Source of the DNA: Ustulina deusta | Taxonomy: Eukaryota; Ascomycota; Sordariomycetes; Xylariales; Xylariaceae | Assembly: GCA_023159155.1 (NCBI GenBank) | Contig: JAJNNX010000073.1 | Location: 124,001-188,000 of the forward strand | Direction: 5' to 3' | DNA length: 64,000 nucleotides | Shown here: piece after piece, positions 1 through 11,089 of the stretch | Numbering within the stretch: the first letter of the stretch is position 1 | Layout of the letters: each line of letters begins with the position of its first letter | Notes under the pieces: generated by a model | Databases searched by the model: none | Told to the model about the DNA's origin: nothing | Seen by the model: the letters and a program-made list of their open reading frames with translations, nothing else | Translations under genes and position numbers: made by a program

Positions 1-624
1 ATTCCACCGCCGCGTTTGCTGGTTTTGTATACCTCTACCTATACCTCAACGCGAAACTCAAGGTTTTTGCCAACTATCACGCTGCGATGTGGAAGTTGAT
101 TGTGATATATATTCCCATTCTTGGCGCCGTTCTCATTGCGGGTGCCCTCACGATTGATGAGTTCCACAACTGTAAGTGGCGCTCCGTATTTTCTTTATAT
201 CTCTTTGTCCCTATCTTATAATGGAACGTCCTCCATGATGACCTCCTGAACTGAGTTGCGTATCTTGACCGGAAAGTACCGATGACTAATAATTTCGCTC
301 GTAGGGTACGACGTGTGTGCTGGGGCAATCATTGGCACGGTTATGGCCTTTTCCTCCTATCGAATGTGCTACGCCGCGATCTGGGACTGGCGCTTTAACC
401 ATGTTCCCCTTAATCGTAGCCAAGCCTGCCTATACACCTACGACGGCGTTGAACTCATGGATGCCATGTGGACACGGAAAGCTGGGTGGGGAGCAGGCTC
501 ATCCTCATACGGCGACAAGCACGCTACGAATAGCCACGGCATGTATAACTCTGGTACTGCAGGTCCCGGTATTCCTCGCAAAGCAGTGGCCGGTGGCCAA
601 CACCGGGGTGACGATATGGTCTAA
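1..624 (+). CDS. PAP2-superfamily lipid phosphatase, 3' part (5' end outside window)
   Basis: Exons 1-171 and 305-624; the intron 172-304 (133 bp) starts GTAAGT, ends TAG and splits a Trp codon. The first visible codon starts at base 3. The protein resembles fungal diacylglycerol pyrophosphate / phosphatidate phosphatases (DPP1/LPP1 type), membrane enzymes that dephosphorylate phosphatidic acid and related lipids. Visible: a membrane segment (AFAGFVYLYLYLN), a second one (KLIVIYIPILGAVLIAGALT), then IDEFHNWYDVCAGAIIG, which matches the third phosphatase motif with its His and Asp, then a third hydrophobic stretch. The PSGH motif expected just upstream lies outside the window. The hydrophilic Gly/Ser-rich C-terminal tail (WTRKAGWGAG...) is normal for the fungal members. 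The stop at 622-624 is clear. The family call is strong; the exact substrate cannot be read. Confidence 0.88.
172..304 (+). other. Intron of the PAP2 phosphatase gene
   Basis: GTAAGT donor at 172 and TAG acceptor ending at 304. Removing it joins FHN to WYDV and restores the third phosphatase motif. It is longer than the other introns in the window. Confidence 0.85.
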
Positions 625-1476
625 CTTGATGCCCAAACCTCCCGAACCTGCTGTGAACAAGGAGTTACGAGCCACAAAACTACGATGGGGTGCAAGTCAA
701 GCAACAAAATTTAACGCTGGCTTCGATTTCATATTTGATTTTCTATCGCTCATGATACCGCAAAGGCATGGAGGATTATGGAGTTGGCCAAGGCGTTGTT
801 AATCCGAAGGTTGATGAAGAGAGTGCCAACATGGAAAGGGGGCAAGAGGGAAACGTGGGCGTGAATGAGTTAATACCCTGTATGAAGCATAATAGGTCAT
901 TTCCCCAATTAAGAGCTTACTCAGAATAATCACGCAAAGTCAGATACCCTTTTCAGAGCGATGACGCTTCAACGACTAGCTTTTCAGGATCATTGGAGCG
1001 CATATAGCATATCCCCATTTCACCCATGGCCCTCACAGCTCCCCATTGCAGCCGATATTATTCTCCCCGCATTGCCAAGTCTTCTTCAAGGGCATACGTA
1101 TTGTCTAGAGGATTGCTTTTGCTTAGGGGTGTGATCGTCTACCAACCAGCGTCGAGTTCCCCGCATGAGCCGGTCCCCAATAGCATGACGACGGGGGCAA
1201 CTACACCGGATGCTCCCCACAGCCACCTTCAATCACACTACGATCCCTTTTCATAGGTGGAGTCTTCTTGCAAAAAGGGGATTATATACGTTATTGAGTA
1301 AAAAAGGAGATGATGCGACAAGACTGTCTCGGCACTGGGGTGAAAACTCGCAGATGGGACGTTACTGAATGATCGCATCTATACCTATGGATATAAAGAT
1401 CTGGACCGACTCGGCATATTAAGTAGGCCTGTAGTGTCGGTGGCCGATCAAGTCTATGTTATAAGCTCTCTCCAAA
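625..1476. other. Intergenic: 3' region of the phosphatase gene and promoter of the GH43 gene
   Basis: No coding sequence is convincing here; open frames are short and have no recognisable protein features. A TATA-like box lies at 1391-1398, about 80 bp before the GH43 start. A CTGGGG at about 1338-1343 fits the SYGGRG carbon-repressor (CreA) consensus, but that short motif occurs often by chance. Confidence 0.5.
1391..1398 (+). promoter_or_regulatory. Possible TATA box of the GH43 gene
   Basis: The sequence ATATAAAG lies 79-86 bp upstream of the ATG at 1477, a usual distance for a fungal core promoter with a 5' leader of about 50 nt. Assigned by position only. Confidence 0.35.
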
Positions 1477-2559
1477 ATGCGTCTTTGTACAATACCAGTG
1501 GTATTAAGCTGTCTACACGCCAGTGCGAGTACCATCCCTCGATCAAGACCACTTGTGCAGAAGTCCGCCGAAGCAGATGTATACGAAGGCTACGCTTTCG
1601 CGTACTTCACAGGAAGCACCCAAGCCGGCGAGAACATCTATATTGCCGCGAGCAATGGGAACGACGCGCTAAACTGGGTTGAGCTTAATGGTGGACAACC
1701 GGTTCTCACATCCACGGCTGGCACCAAAGGTCTCCGGGACCCTTTCATTCTCCGCTCTCATAATGGATCGAAATTCTACCTCCTCGCTACAGATCTCTCG
1801 ATCGGCTCGGGTACGTCTTGGGATTCCTCGGTGCGCACAGGAAGTCGGTATCTCGAGATCTGGGAGACGGCGGACCTGGTTACGTGGTCAGCGCAACGAC
1901 ATGTGCTAGTGTCCCCTGAGACAGCCGGTAATACGTGGGCGCCGGAAGCATACTACAATGATAGCCTTGGGGAATACGTGGTCTTCTGGGCGTCGTCGCT
2001 GTACGCAGAGGACGACCCTAATCACACCGGTACGTCGTACCACCGTATGATGTACGCCACGACAAGTGACTTCGTGGCCTTCAGCGAAGCGCAGATCTGG
2101 CAAGATGCAGGCACGTCACGCATCGATTCTACGGTTCTTGAATACAACAATGTGTATTACCGCTTCACTAAAGACGAGGGCGCCGTTACGGGTTGCGCGG
2201 ACATTATTGAGGAGAGCAGCTCGACGTTGACGGCGCAGCTGTCTTCGTGGGATTCAATCTCAACGTGCATCGGGAAGAATGCGGGGACAAGTGCAGTTGA
2301 AGGACCAACGGTATTCAAGTCCAATCCAAACGATGTGCACGGCGACAAGTTCTACCTCTTCGTCGATGAGTACACGAGTCGGGGATACATCCCACTCGAG
2401 ACTACGGATATCTCGAATCCCAGCTGGAAGGTGTCTAGTTCGTTCAAGCTGCCTACTAGCCCGCGACATGGAACAGTGCTGCCCATTACTTCCGCCGAAT
2501 TATCTCGTATCACTTCGTCTTACGCCAAGAAGAGAACTCTCGAGATAGTAGAGGGATAG
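1477..2559 (+). CDS. Secreted glycoside hydrolase family 43 protein (arabinofuranosidase/xylosidase type)
   Basis: An intronless 360-aa protein. Residues 1-18 form a signal peptide (hydrophobic CTIPVVLSCLHASAS), so it is probably secreted. The rest fits a five-bladed GH43 beta-propeller, a family acting on arabinose- or xylose-containing plant polysaccharides. The three acidic residues expected in the family are visible: Asp88 in GLRDPFIL (general base), Asp217 in SRIDSTVLE (pKa modulator) and Glu275 in VEGPTVFK (general acid). WAPEAYY (154-160) is the usual blade-2 motif, and RHGTV (330-334) carries the conserved metal-ligand His. The length covers a single catalytic domain with no extra binding module. 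The ATG at 1477 follows CAAA and is the only start that gives the signal peptide. The subfamily and substrate cannot be fixed by eye. Confidence 0.88.
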   Translation: MRLCTIPVVLSCLHASASTIPRSRPLVQKSAEADVYEGYAFAYFTGSTQAGENIYIAASNGNDALNWVELNGGQPVLTSTAGTKGLRDPFILRSHNGSKFYLLATDLSIGSGTSWDSSVRTGSRYLEIWETADLVTWSAQRHVLVSPETAGNTWAPEAYYNDSLGEYVVFWASSLYAEDDPNHTGTSYHRMMYATTSDFVAFSEAQIWQDAGTSRIDSTVLEYNNVYYRFTKDEGAVTGCADIIEESSSTLTAQLSSWDSISTCIGKNAGTSAVEGPTVFKSNPNDVHGDKFYLFVDEYTSRGYIPLETTDISNPSWKVSSSFKLPTSPRHGTVLPITSAELSRITSSYAKKRTLEIVEG

Positions 2560-3284
2560 TCAAATTCTGGCTGCGCATAACGCTGACCCGAATATCGCTA
2601 TCTTTGCCCGAGACGACGATTGACCGCCTACACTTTAACGGGAACACGGGATTCATCATCCACGTTGTCCCAACGTTAACGGGTACATCACCTTTTGGCG
2701 AATGGAGAAGCAATTAGGTTAGGGGATGCTGTAGAGTTTTGTACTCAGTATATACACATTGAATAATACAAACTCATCATTTTCCTAGCCAAACTCAACG
2801 CGTAACACATCGCCCGGTTTCACATGCTTAACTTGCACCTCGAGAATCGTCAATTTTTCAGGGGAACAGACAGATAGATGTAGACCGCGCTTGATTCAGG
2901 GGAGGGCTACGTGCAATTACAACTCAGCCGCTCGGCAGGACAAAGAAAAGATGACGTAGAGCCCACGACTTAGTTCGAGCTAATATCAATATTTTCCTTT
3001 GTTTGACATTTATATTGTTTTTTTTTCGTACCTTCTTGTTTACTCTCGTCGGCCTGTTGCTATAACACCGGACTTGAAAGGTGCGAAACAATAGGCCTAG
3101 ATTCTCAAAGAAACAACGCAATTCATCTATACTTAAGCCTCGAAACCACCACGAGTAGTGAGATTCAGAGACCCCCCTCCCCCCCTTCATCCTACGTCGA
3201 GCGTCGGATCCCATCATCACAGCCAGTCATAAACCATCCCCTACCCCTTATCCCAGTTTCCTCAAATATCCATTCGCACGAAAA
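2560..3284. other. Intergenic, no gene seen
   Basis: About 725 bp between two + strand genes. It holds the 3' region of the GH43 gene and, toward 3170-3284, a pyrimidine-rich C/T stretch typical of fungal promoters just before the start at 3285. No RNA gene or repeat was recognised. Confidence 0.5.
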
Positions 3285-4064
3285 ATGGCCTTGGAAACAA
3301 CAGCCTTCAACCTAACGGTCGAGGAGAAACACGCCGCCCTCGGACACATAAGGGCCCTAGTCCTAGCCGCGGGGGCGTTGCTCGCGCGGGCGAAGAAATC
3401 GCCCGCGCCCTCGCCGCACGACTACAGCGACGCCCTCCACCTCCTCAACAGGGCCCTCTTCATGGCCACCGACGCCGACGCCTGCGACGCCTCGCTCGCG
3501 CCGCTGGCGACGTGTCACCTGTACAAAGGCGACATCCTGCTCGCGCTACACCGCGTCGCGGAAGCGCGCGAGGCGTACGAGGCGGCCGCGACGGCGCAGA
3601 CGACGCCGCCGCCCTTGTTCACGGAAACGGGGGCGGCGTCGCGGGACGAAGCGGCGCGCCGGCTGGAGAAGTGGGACGAGACGCTGAGGGCGGCGCCGTG
3701 GGAAAAGCTCTCGGTCCCCGCCGAACACGGCTGTCTCGTGGACGGCACGCCCGGCGAGATATACGCCGAGCCCGGGCCAGACGGGGCCGTGCTGCTGGCT
3801 ACGCGGCGGCCTGGCCCGGCGAAGAGCCCGCGGGCGAAAATGGCCGCGTTCAATCCGGATTTGTTGTGAGTTTTTATGTTTTTATTTTTATTTTATTTTT
3901 TTAATTATCCCAGTCCCCCGGGGTGCTTACTTTTGGGCGGCGTCAGAGCTAACGAAGGAGAAAAAAGTAGATTCAGAGGGTTATTTAATAAGCCGCGGAG
4001 GCTGATGCTGGCGTATGGTCGGCGGTACTATGTTGAGATTTGCGATGTTGCGGTCTGGGATTGA
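3285..4064 (+). CDS. Conserved-looking TPR-like protein, function unknown; likely one terminal intron
   Basis: Proposed exons are 3285-3865 and 3914-4064 (732 nt, 243 aa). Without splicing the frame stops at 3867-3869 and gives 194 aa. The stop codon overlaps a GTGAGT donor at 3866. A 48-bp T-rich intron ending CCCAG at 3913 then leads into 50 more open codons. The first exon is very GC-rich and encodes an Ala/Leu-rich helical protein. Residues about 45-110 (DALHLLNRALFMA, LATCHLYKGDILLALHRVAEAREAYEAA) read like one or two tetratricopeptide repeats, usually protein-interaction modules. There is no signal peptide or membrane segment. I do not recognise a named family. The gene's existence is well supported by the long GC-rich frame and good start context (AAAAATGGCC); the second exon is less certain. 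Confidence 0.65.
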
Positions 4065-4906
4065 GTAATGAGATATTTTAGAAAATGCCTACCTGCGTAT
4101 GTGCGTGGAGATGAGAGGATGTTGCAATGTGCTGATATGGTGTGTAGTTCGCGTCTGATATTACGAGAAGAAGACATCTCTAAGCAAATAACCCGGTGTT
4201 CTGTGGCGAGGGAAAGCGCCTTTTCAGAGCACAGTGGTATCATGATCATCCGATAGAAAACTCAAAGAATGCGCAATGATGAGCTATATTTATACACCTC
4301 TACAATATTTAGCTTCGTCTAACTACAGTAGTAAGGCTAGTACAACACCGCGACGCCCTGTTGATTCTCTACATCTATAGATACACCCATCTCTATACTA
4401 TTACAGCCATCCCGAGATTATGCTGATTTGGATGTCAGGATGCAAACCATCAACATTGGTGTCACGAGCTATTACAACAAAGGGGGCTTCTGTATACGGT
4501 TGAGACTAGTCCACAAAGGCGTTTGAGAGACCTCCGCGCAACAACAAGTGTCTTTCGCCTACTATACGTACAATCAGCAAAGTAGTCTTGTTGCCAGTGT
4601 GCGGGAGGAAATGGTGAAGTACATTAGGGACCCCTTCAACTAACAAGTGCGGCATAATAATAATATCTAGCTTGTTTATACTAATATTTATACTGAGCAA
4701 TTATGTTTGTTTATACTAATGCTTATATTGATGTTTATACTAAATAATTGATCTGCTTTATTTTGATTTTGTATATCGTGAACCTACCTTGACTCAGTAC
4801 AGAAAACCCTAGAGCAGATTTTCTAGTTACTGGTGATGCACACCTGCCATGCGTGTTATTTCATGTTTCTAACTAACCTACGTGTGGTATTTTATCTGTT
4901 TAACTA
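4065..4906. other. Intergenic between convergent genes
   Basis: It separates the 3' ends of the TPR-like gene (+) and the ABC transporter gene (-). No coding sequence is credible. At about 4673-4745 the 10-mer TTTATACTAA recurs in an AT-rich stretch (three close copies), probably without function. Confidence 0.45.
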
Positions 4907-7900
4907 CTACCTAGAAGATCCATGGTACATTTTAGCGAAGCGGCTAGATGGGTTACTAAGTAGTTCAGTAGGATGTCCGGTCTCAACAAGTGACCCCTGG
5001 TCCAAAACTAGAATATGATCAAAGTCCAGTAAGCTTGATAGCCGATGGGCGATCATAATGATCGTGTGGTCCTTGAACTCATGCCGGATAACCTCTTGCA
5101 TTTGGGCATCAGTCTTGGCATCAACGCTGCGTATTGTTAGCTCGTCACCGCTCAATTCCCAAGGGCCTTGCAGTGGAACATACCTGCTTGTGGGCTCGTC
5201 AAGTATCAATACCTTTCCTGGCTTGAGAATAGCGCGCGCAAGGCAGAATAGTTGACGTTGGCCATGAGATAGGAAATCCGCATCGATACAGGTATCAAGA
5301 ACAACTTTAATGTCCGGATCATTGCCCCCGGCCTTATCCCGTAGGATGGTCAAAAGCCTTACCTTCTCTAGGGCAGCTGAAATTTCCTCGTCGGGAAATA
5401 CCCCGAGAGGATCGATGTTGGATCGGATCGAACCTGGAAACAAGAAGGGATCTTGCGTAAGTGTGATGACGTGCTCCCGAACCACCGAACCTGTGAGTGT
5501 AGCCAAGTCGATATTGTCAATAAGAATTCTGCCCCCCTTTATGTTGATCATCCGAAGAATAGCCTGAACTGTTGAGCTCTTCCCACTAACCAAAATCCCA
5601 TTAGTCCATTTCTGGTGCTGGGCGTGCTACCAGGCGACTTACCTTCCAGTTCTCCCGATGATCCCAATCTTCTGGCCGCCCTTGAGAGAAAAGCTAACAT
5701 TCTTTAGAATCAAGGGCCCGTTATCTTCATAGCTAGCCGATACCGAGTCGAATGTCAGAGCACCGTGATGTGGCCAATTTGAAGGAGACTCGCCCGATTC
5801 CTCGGCAGTAGCTTCGCTGGGTGTGGTTTCTGAGAAGTCTTTGATCCTCGAAATAGCGCCGAGAGAAGTCTCCAGTAGAGTCCAGAATTGTACCAAGGAC
5901 GTGAGCGCGTGAGAAAGGCTAGTAAGTTGAACAAGAGCGATACCCAAGAAGCCGGGATTGATCTTAGATCGAAGAGCGACCGCCAAGCCTACCAAGAGGA
6001 CTGCAAGACCTGCGACCACGAGGTCAAGAACCAAGACTAGCCATCGCTGAATACACAGGAGAAGGTAGAAGGGTTTCTGCGATTGATCAAGGAGTTTGTT
6101 TGTTTTGTTTGTATACCCTCCAGTCCACCCGAATGCACGGATTGTGACTAAACCGCTCAGAGACTCGATGAAATGTGAGAATAAAGGAGCGCTTGTCTCA
6201 AGTCTGAGGTGTGTGTTAGCCAATAGCGTCATTCTATATATATAATGGCGACCTACTCTAGTAAACGTAGCTGCCTCGAGGTGCGGAGGTAAAATCGTTG
6301 TATGAGATACAAAACGAAAACCACAAACGGCAAGACGGCGGCAAAATATCCTACCGCTGTTGCTGCTAATACCGTAGCGACTATGCACTGACCAAGTTCT
6401 AACAGTGTCAGATAATTCACACTCGGCAGAAATTGACAGACTACTCACGAAAGGCAACATTAATAATGGCGCCGGGTAGGGTCATATCTGCGAGGCGAAG
6501 GTCTTGGCTGAACCTAAGAACAGTCAGAATTAGGATAACAAGTGCAGTTAGCCACCGTACCTGTTGACTAGTACTCCTGTTTCTATTTGGGCTAGGAAAG
6601 ACATGGGAGCATTTAGAGCTGCCTTTAAAATAGAACGGTGGAGGTGTTTTCCTCCGTTAGGCGTTATGTCGACATATAGGTACCTGGGATGTCGTCAGGA
6701 ATGGGGTGAACACGATGCAGAGTAAGGGCTGATTACGCGATGGATGCAACTAGTCCAACTATTTCGGCAACACTAAACGCGGCGAAGACGCCGAGCCAGT
6801 AGCCGAGTCGAGGAGGATCCCCTCGCTCATTGCTTTGTGCCCACCAGTTCAACCACACGGCTTTAACTGTGTTAGTTATGGATTGCGATTAGGGATTAGG
6901 GACGAGAAGCTAGACATACTTTGTATACCATTTGCCGCTTCGTTGACGATGACGAAAGCAAGAAATATGAGAAGTTTCCAGCGGCCTAGAGCAGCTGAAT
7001 AGTACTTGTAAGTCGCCCAGTCTCCTGTTTGGCGGCTTGAATCTTGATTCTGTTCTTGGATTGCAACATCTCTATCCCCTGTGCTATCTTCGTTTGCTGG
7101 CAGAGACTCGTCATCTACTCCTGTCGAGGACTGGGGGTTATTGACATTGAGGCTATAAATGTATCGTCCGCGGACATTCAGATCGGAGAACTTTCCCTGT
7201 TCAATAATCTTTCCGCTTTCGTTCATAGCGAGAATCAGGTCCGCCTCAGGGAGACGTTTAACTAGAAACCGATGAGCAAGGGAAGAGCATCAAGAAGGAG
7301 GCATGATTCCTACTAGAATGAGTTGCGAGAATTACTGTAGTACCGATTTTCTTGAACAGTCCATTCTTGCCAAATACCCCTCTGAACACAGCCTCCTCTG
7401 TCACCACATCCAATCCACTAAGGACATCGTCAAGGACAGCGATCAATTTGCGAGAATAGACTGCTCTTGCAATGGACTGTAGTAGAGCTTAGCGAAATCA
7501 TCGGTGGTCGCCATCGTTGAAACTCACTATGCGTTGCTTCTGGCCTCCGCTGAGCTTGACTCCTTTACTTCCCACAACGGTTAAATCCCCATGGGGCAGC
7601 CTACTGAGATCGATGTCCAAAGCACAAGCATTCACAACAGATTGATACCAGCGTTCATCATATTCAGACTCGGTAGTAATGTTGGCTCGGATACTTCCGC
7701 TGATAATCCAAGGAGTTTGGTCACAAAACGCGACGCGAGAGCGCAAAGTGTCCAGATGTCCTTTGTAGTAGGGTGTTTCCTTTAGTATTCCTTTGAGGAA
7801 TGTAGACTTACCGCAGCCAACGGGACCGGTGAGGATGGTGAGCCCGGTTTCAGAAGAGTCGATTCGCACCGTAGCTTCCGATACGAGGTTCTGCGACGAC

Positions 7901-10098
7901 TGTGACCATCCAAAGCTTGCGTTCTCGAGGATTATGATGCCTCCCTGTACTTGCGGTCGAATTAAGCCCAGTTCTGTACCGACTGAGCCATGGTGGTGGT
8001 GTTCAAGACAAGTTACACTATCCATATTCGAGACTAACTCTTGCTCCCCATGCGACGTGTCGTTAAGAAATGTTTGAATTCTCTGGAAACAACCCAACGC
8101 GCTCCAGCCTTGTGGAATAGCAACTAGGATGTCGGCTAGGGGTTTTGACACGAGGGTGATAAGCGCTAGCGACGAGATGGCTTGCGAAACAGACAACGAG
8201 TCTGTGCCATTGATATGTGCGACAATCGCATAAGCTCCAAAGAGGAGCACCTTAGCAAGGATTTCGGGGGAATTGACTGCAGATGATGTTAGTGTGGTGT
8301 AGTTAGTTTCAGCAAGCACGAGCACAAACCAATTGAGACGTAATAGGCTTGAACTTGTCGATACTTCTTCGACTTTGCGATCTCGTCACCTCGGAGTTTT
8401 TGGATCACATTGAACATATGTCCTGTCAGACCCAACATTTTGATATTCTTCATAGAGCCAAGAATTTCAGACGTAAAGTTGATACGTGTTTGAATAGCCT
8501 CAAGCCACGTTTTCTGGCTCTTGGAGACCCTATCGGCGATTTGTCCGGATAGCAAAGTTCCCACTAGAAGTTTCAATTTAGAATCAGGATAGATTATGAG
8601 GCTGTGAGGAGACTATACCAATGGATAAAATCAGAAGTACTACAAACACAGCTCCTAGTTGGAGATAAAGTAGGTAAGTAGCAATACTGAGTTGAATAAA
8701 CGCAGGGACCGTTTCAACTAGAAGATAGTGAAACGTTTCGGCAATTCTTTGCACATCGGTGCCCATCAAGGTGACAGCTGCTGAGTCATTCAACTTTGTC
8801 ACCTGAGTCCGCAGCATCTTTCGATATATAATGGATATAAGGCCGCCGCGCATCATCGTCATCAATCGATAGGTGAGATGGGACGACCAACCCATAGTGA
8901 TCTAAATAGATCAGATCGACCGACGCGCTAAAGGTGGGCAAGGAGATAATGCTTACTGCAAGGCCAGTATAAACTAAAGCGAAGCCGCCTATCAGGCCGT
9001 ACCCAACGTCATTGTTGTTTTCGGCTTCGGTGTTTTGCACGAAGCTCACAGCTTCCTGGATTAAGAAGGGCTGGGATAGGCTGAGCGCGACGTAAGCAAG
9101 TTTTGGGAAGACAATCAAGAGAGCTTCCCATCGAAAGGTCAGAACCGTAGCTAAGGCGAGCGCGTGTCTTTTCTCCTGATTGCCTGTTGGACGTTAGTAA
9201 CTGTTCGTATCGCTTTGCGTTGGTTTTAGCCTACATTTTCCCCATGCTGCTGACAAATCCTTGGCTAATACCTGCGAGTCAAGCTTCTCACTAATGGAGG
9301 GCAGATCGGCCAGAGAGAGTACCTTCCCAAACCCAGACAGAAGAAGAGAGTTGAGCCATAAGAAGAACCCGCGACTAAATGGTCCGCTTGTGCTTTCAGG
9401 GGGGTATTCGTGATAGCCATCAACAAGAAGACGTCGTTTTTCCACCGCTTCGAGGGTGAGGAGTGCAAATTTGATGGTCAGTGAAGCTGTCAGGGTCGCA
9501 GCTATGCCGCCAGCATCCTGCAGAAGCCATTGTGTCCTTACCCGGGCAATATCGAGAAAGACAGTGAAGATGAGATAAAAAGTTATGATGAAAGAAGGCC
9601 GGATAGACTTGGAGTGTTCTAAGTGAGAAAGCAGTGCAAGGGATAGCCCAGAAGCCAACGACAGGGTCGTGGACGCGATTGAAACGGAGTTCCTAAGGTC
9701 AGGCTGTGCCCACTGGACTAAAAGAGCAAGTTGAAGACCAATATAAAAGGCTGTAGTTCCCTAACGCATACTCAGTCACCGCCCTTGTCTGGATCGAGAG
9801 AGCTACTGCTGTCATACCAGTTTAGCAACATACAAGTTATTCCTTCTGGCTGTGATTCGTCGCCGAAGTAGCGCAAGAGCTCGGAAGGGAGAAAGTAGCA
9901 GGAAAATCGTAGCCGGTAAGATTGCCAGAACCAGTTCTTCGAATTGCACTATGACGGGATTGCGCGAGTCAGCCAAGTCCTTGGTCGTCACTCAACCCAA
10001 TAGAACGCACCCGTGAAATCGAAGCCCCCACGACAGTCACTCTCAACAGCCGGTCCAAATGATCCATCCCTGCACAAGAATATCTTGGTTGAGGCCAT
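4907..10098 (-). CDS. ABCC (MRP-type) multidrug-resistance-like ABC transporter, complete, 16 exons
   Basis: Exons on the minus strand: 10098-10011, 9948-9818, 9760-9235, 9183-8957, 8901-8619, 8563-8330, 8276-7528, 7476-7314, 7261-6920, 6866-6737, 6683-6561, 6513-6449, 6398-6257, 6203-5643, 5585-5184, 5126-4907. They sum to 4386 nt (1461 aa plus stop), the usual length for fungal full transporters of this type. All introns are GT...AG and 47-62 bp. Order: N-terminal membrane region (about 1-200), TMD1, NBD1 with Walker A GPVGCGKST (about 647-655), LSGGQ (738-742), Walker B ending LDD and H-loop ATHS; then TMD2, NBD2 with Walker A GRTGSGKSS (about 1250-1258), signature LSHGQ (about 1360), Walker B LILDE and H-loop IAHRL. 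NBD1 has Asp in place of the catalytic Glu, normal in ABCC proteins, so only site 2 should hydrolyse ATP well. It probably exports conjugated or toxic compounds across the plasma or vacuolar membrane; the substrate is unknown. Confidence 0.9.
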
Positions 10099-11089
10099 TA
10101 TTGGCTATAGGCAATCCTCTGGATACAGCGTCAGCGTAGTAGTAGGCTGTCGCCATGGGGGCCTATTGGCCTCACTAGTGCACCTTATTGAGTTTCAAGT
10201 AATCGGCAATTTGCCGCGGCTTGACGCGAAGCTCATGCTGGTGCGCGTCAGCGATGAAGTGCTGCAGGCAGGGGATGGTGAAAACTCCGAGATAACACGA
10301 CACAGTTCAGATATTAGGTAGATGGATTCCCGAGAAACTGGTAGCCTATCTAACCAAGTCAGCACTAGCGAGACTAAATACCTGAGCAACAAAGCGGCGA
10401 GAGAGACTTGGCAAACTAACCCACATTTGGTTTGGCAGGTCGCGCACCACACAAGCCAAGACGAAAACTACCTATCTAGCTCCAGACAATGCGCGGCTAT
10501 AATTAGACTCTATTCGGGTTTGATTACACAACATCCTATTGACTTCTTGTTCTTATATGGAGCTACATGTACCTACTCCAAGCTTACCGTGGATCTAGCT
10601 CTGAGTAGTTGGGCGGTTGGCAGTTGCCAATGTATGAATACGACTCTGCTTCAGCTCAGATATCAGCTTGTGCATTTTCGACTTCGATAACTCAATTCCA
10701 GACAGCCTTAGCTTAGTAATGCGGCTTGGAACTTCTAATAGACTACATGCATGTAAGCTTACACCGAAAATGCAAGAGTCGAGTTAAACTGCGGGGTGGC
10801 TTATCGTTAATGTTCACGACATGGAATCACTATGGCCCCCAATTAGGTATCATTTAGATAACTGAACAAGAGTTGGGGCACCCCGAAACCCCCTCATTGG
10901 ACATACGAAACTATGGCTACACTCATTAGAAATATGGTGCGTGAGCTCCCCCTCATATGAACCCACACCGGGGAACGGGCCAACGGCAGGCTACATTAGA
11001 ACGGAGAAAAGGAGAGTAGGATGTCTTCAGCATGTTTCCTGTCTGCATGGAACCTCGATAATTGCCATCTACTGTTAGATTTGTGGCCG
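10099..11089. other. Intergenic: upstream region of the ABC transporter gene
   Basis: About 990 bp between two minus-strand genes. It should hold the transporter promoter and the 3' end of the upstream gene. Open frames within it show no protein-like features. No regulatory site can be assigned with confidence. Confidence 0.45.

Noticed and set aside
317..802. 161-codon open frame overlapping the phosphatase exon
   Set aside because: It is an out-of-frame shadow of exon 2, which encodes recognisable PAP2 sequence.
1026..1256. 76-codon open frame upstream of the GH43 gene
   Set aside because: Low-information Ser/Pro/His sequence with no domain, in a likely promoter region.
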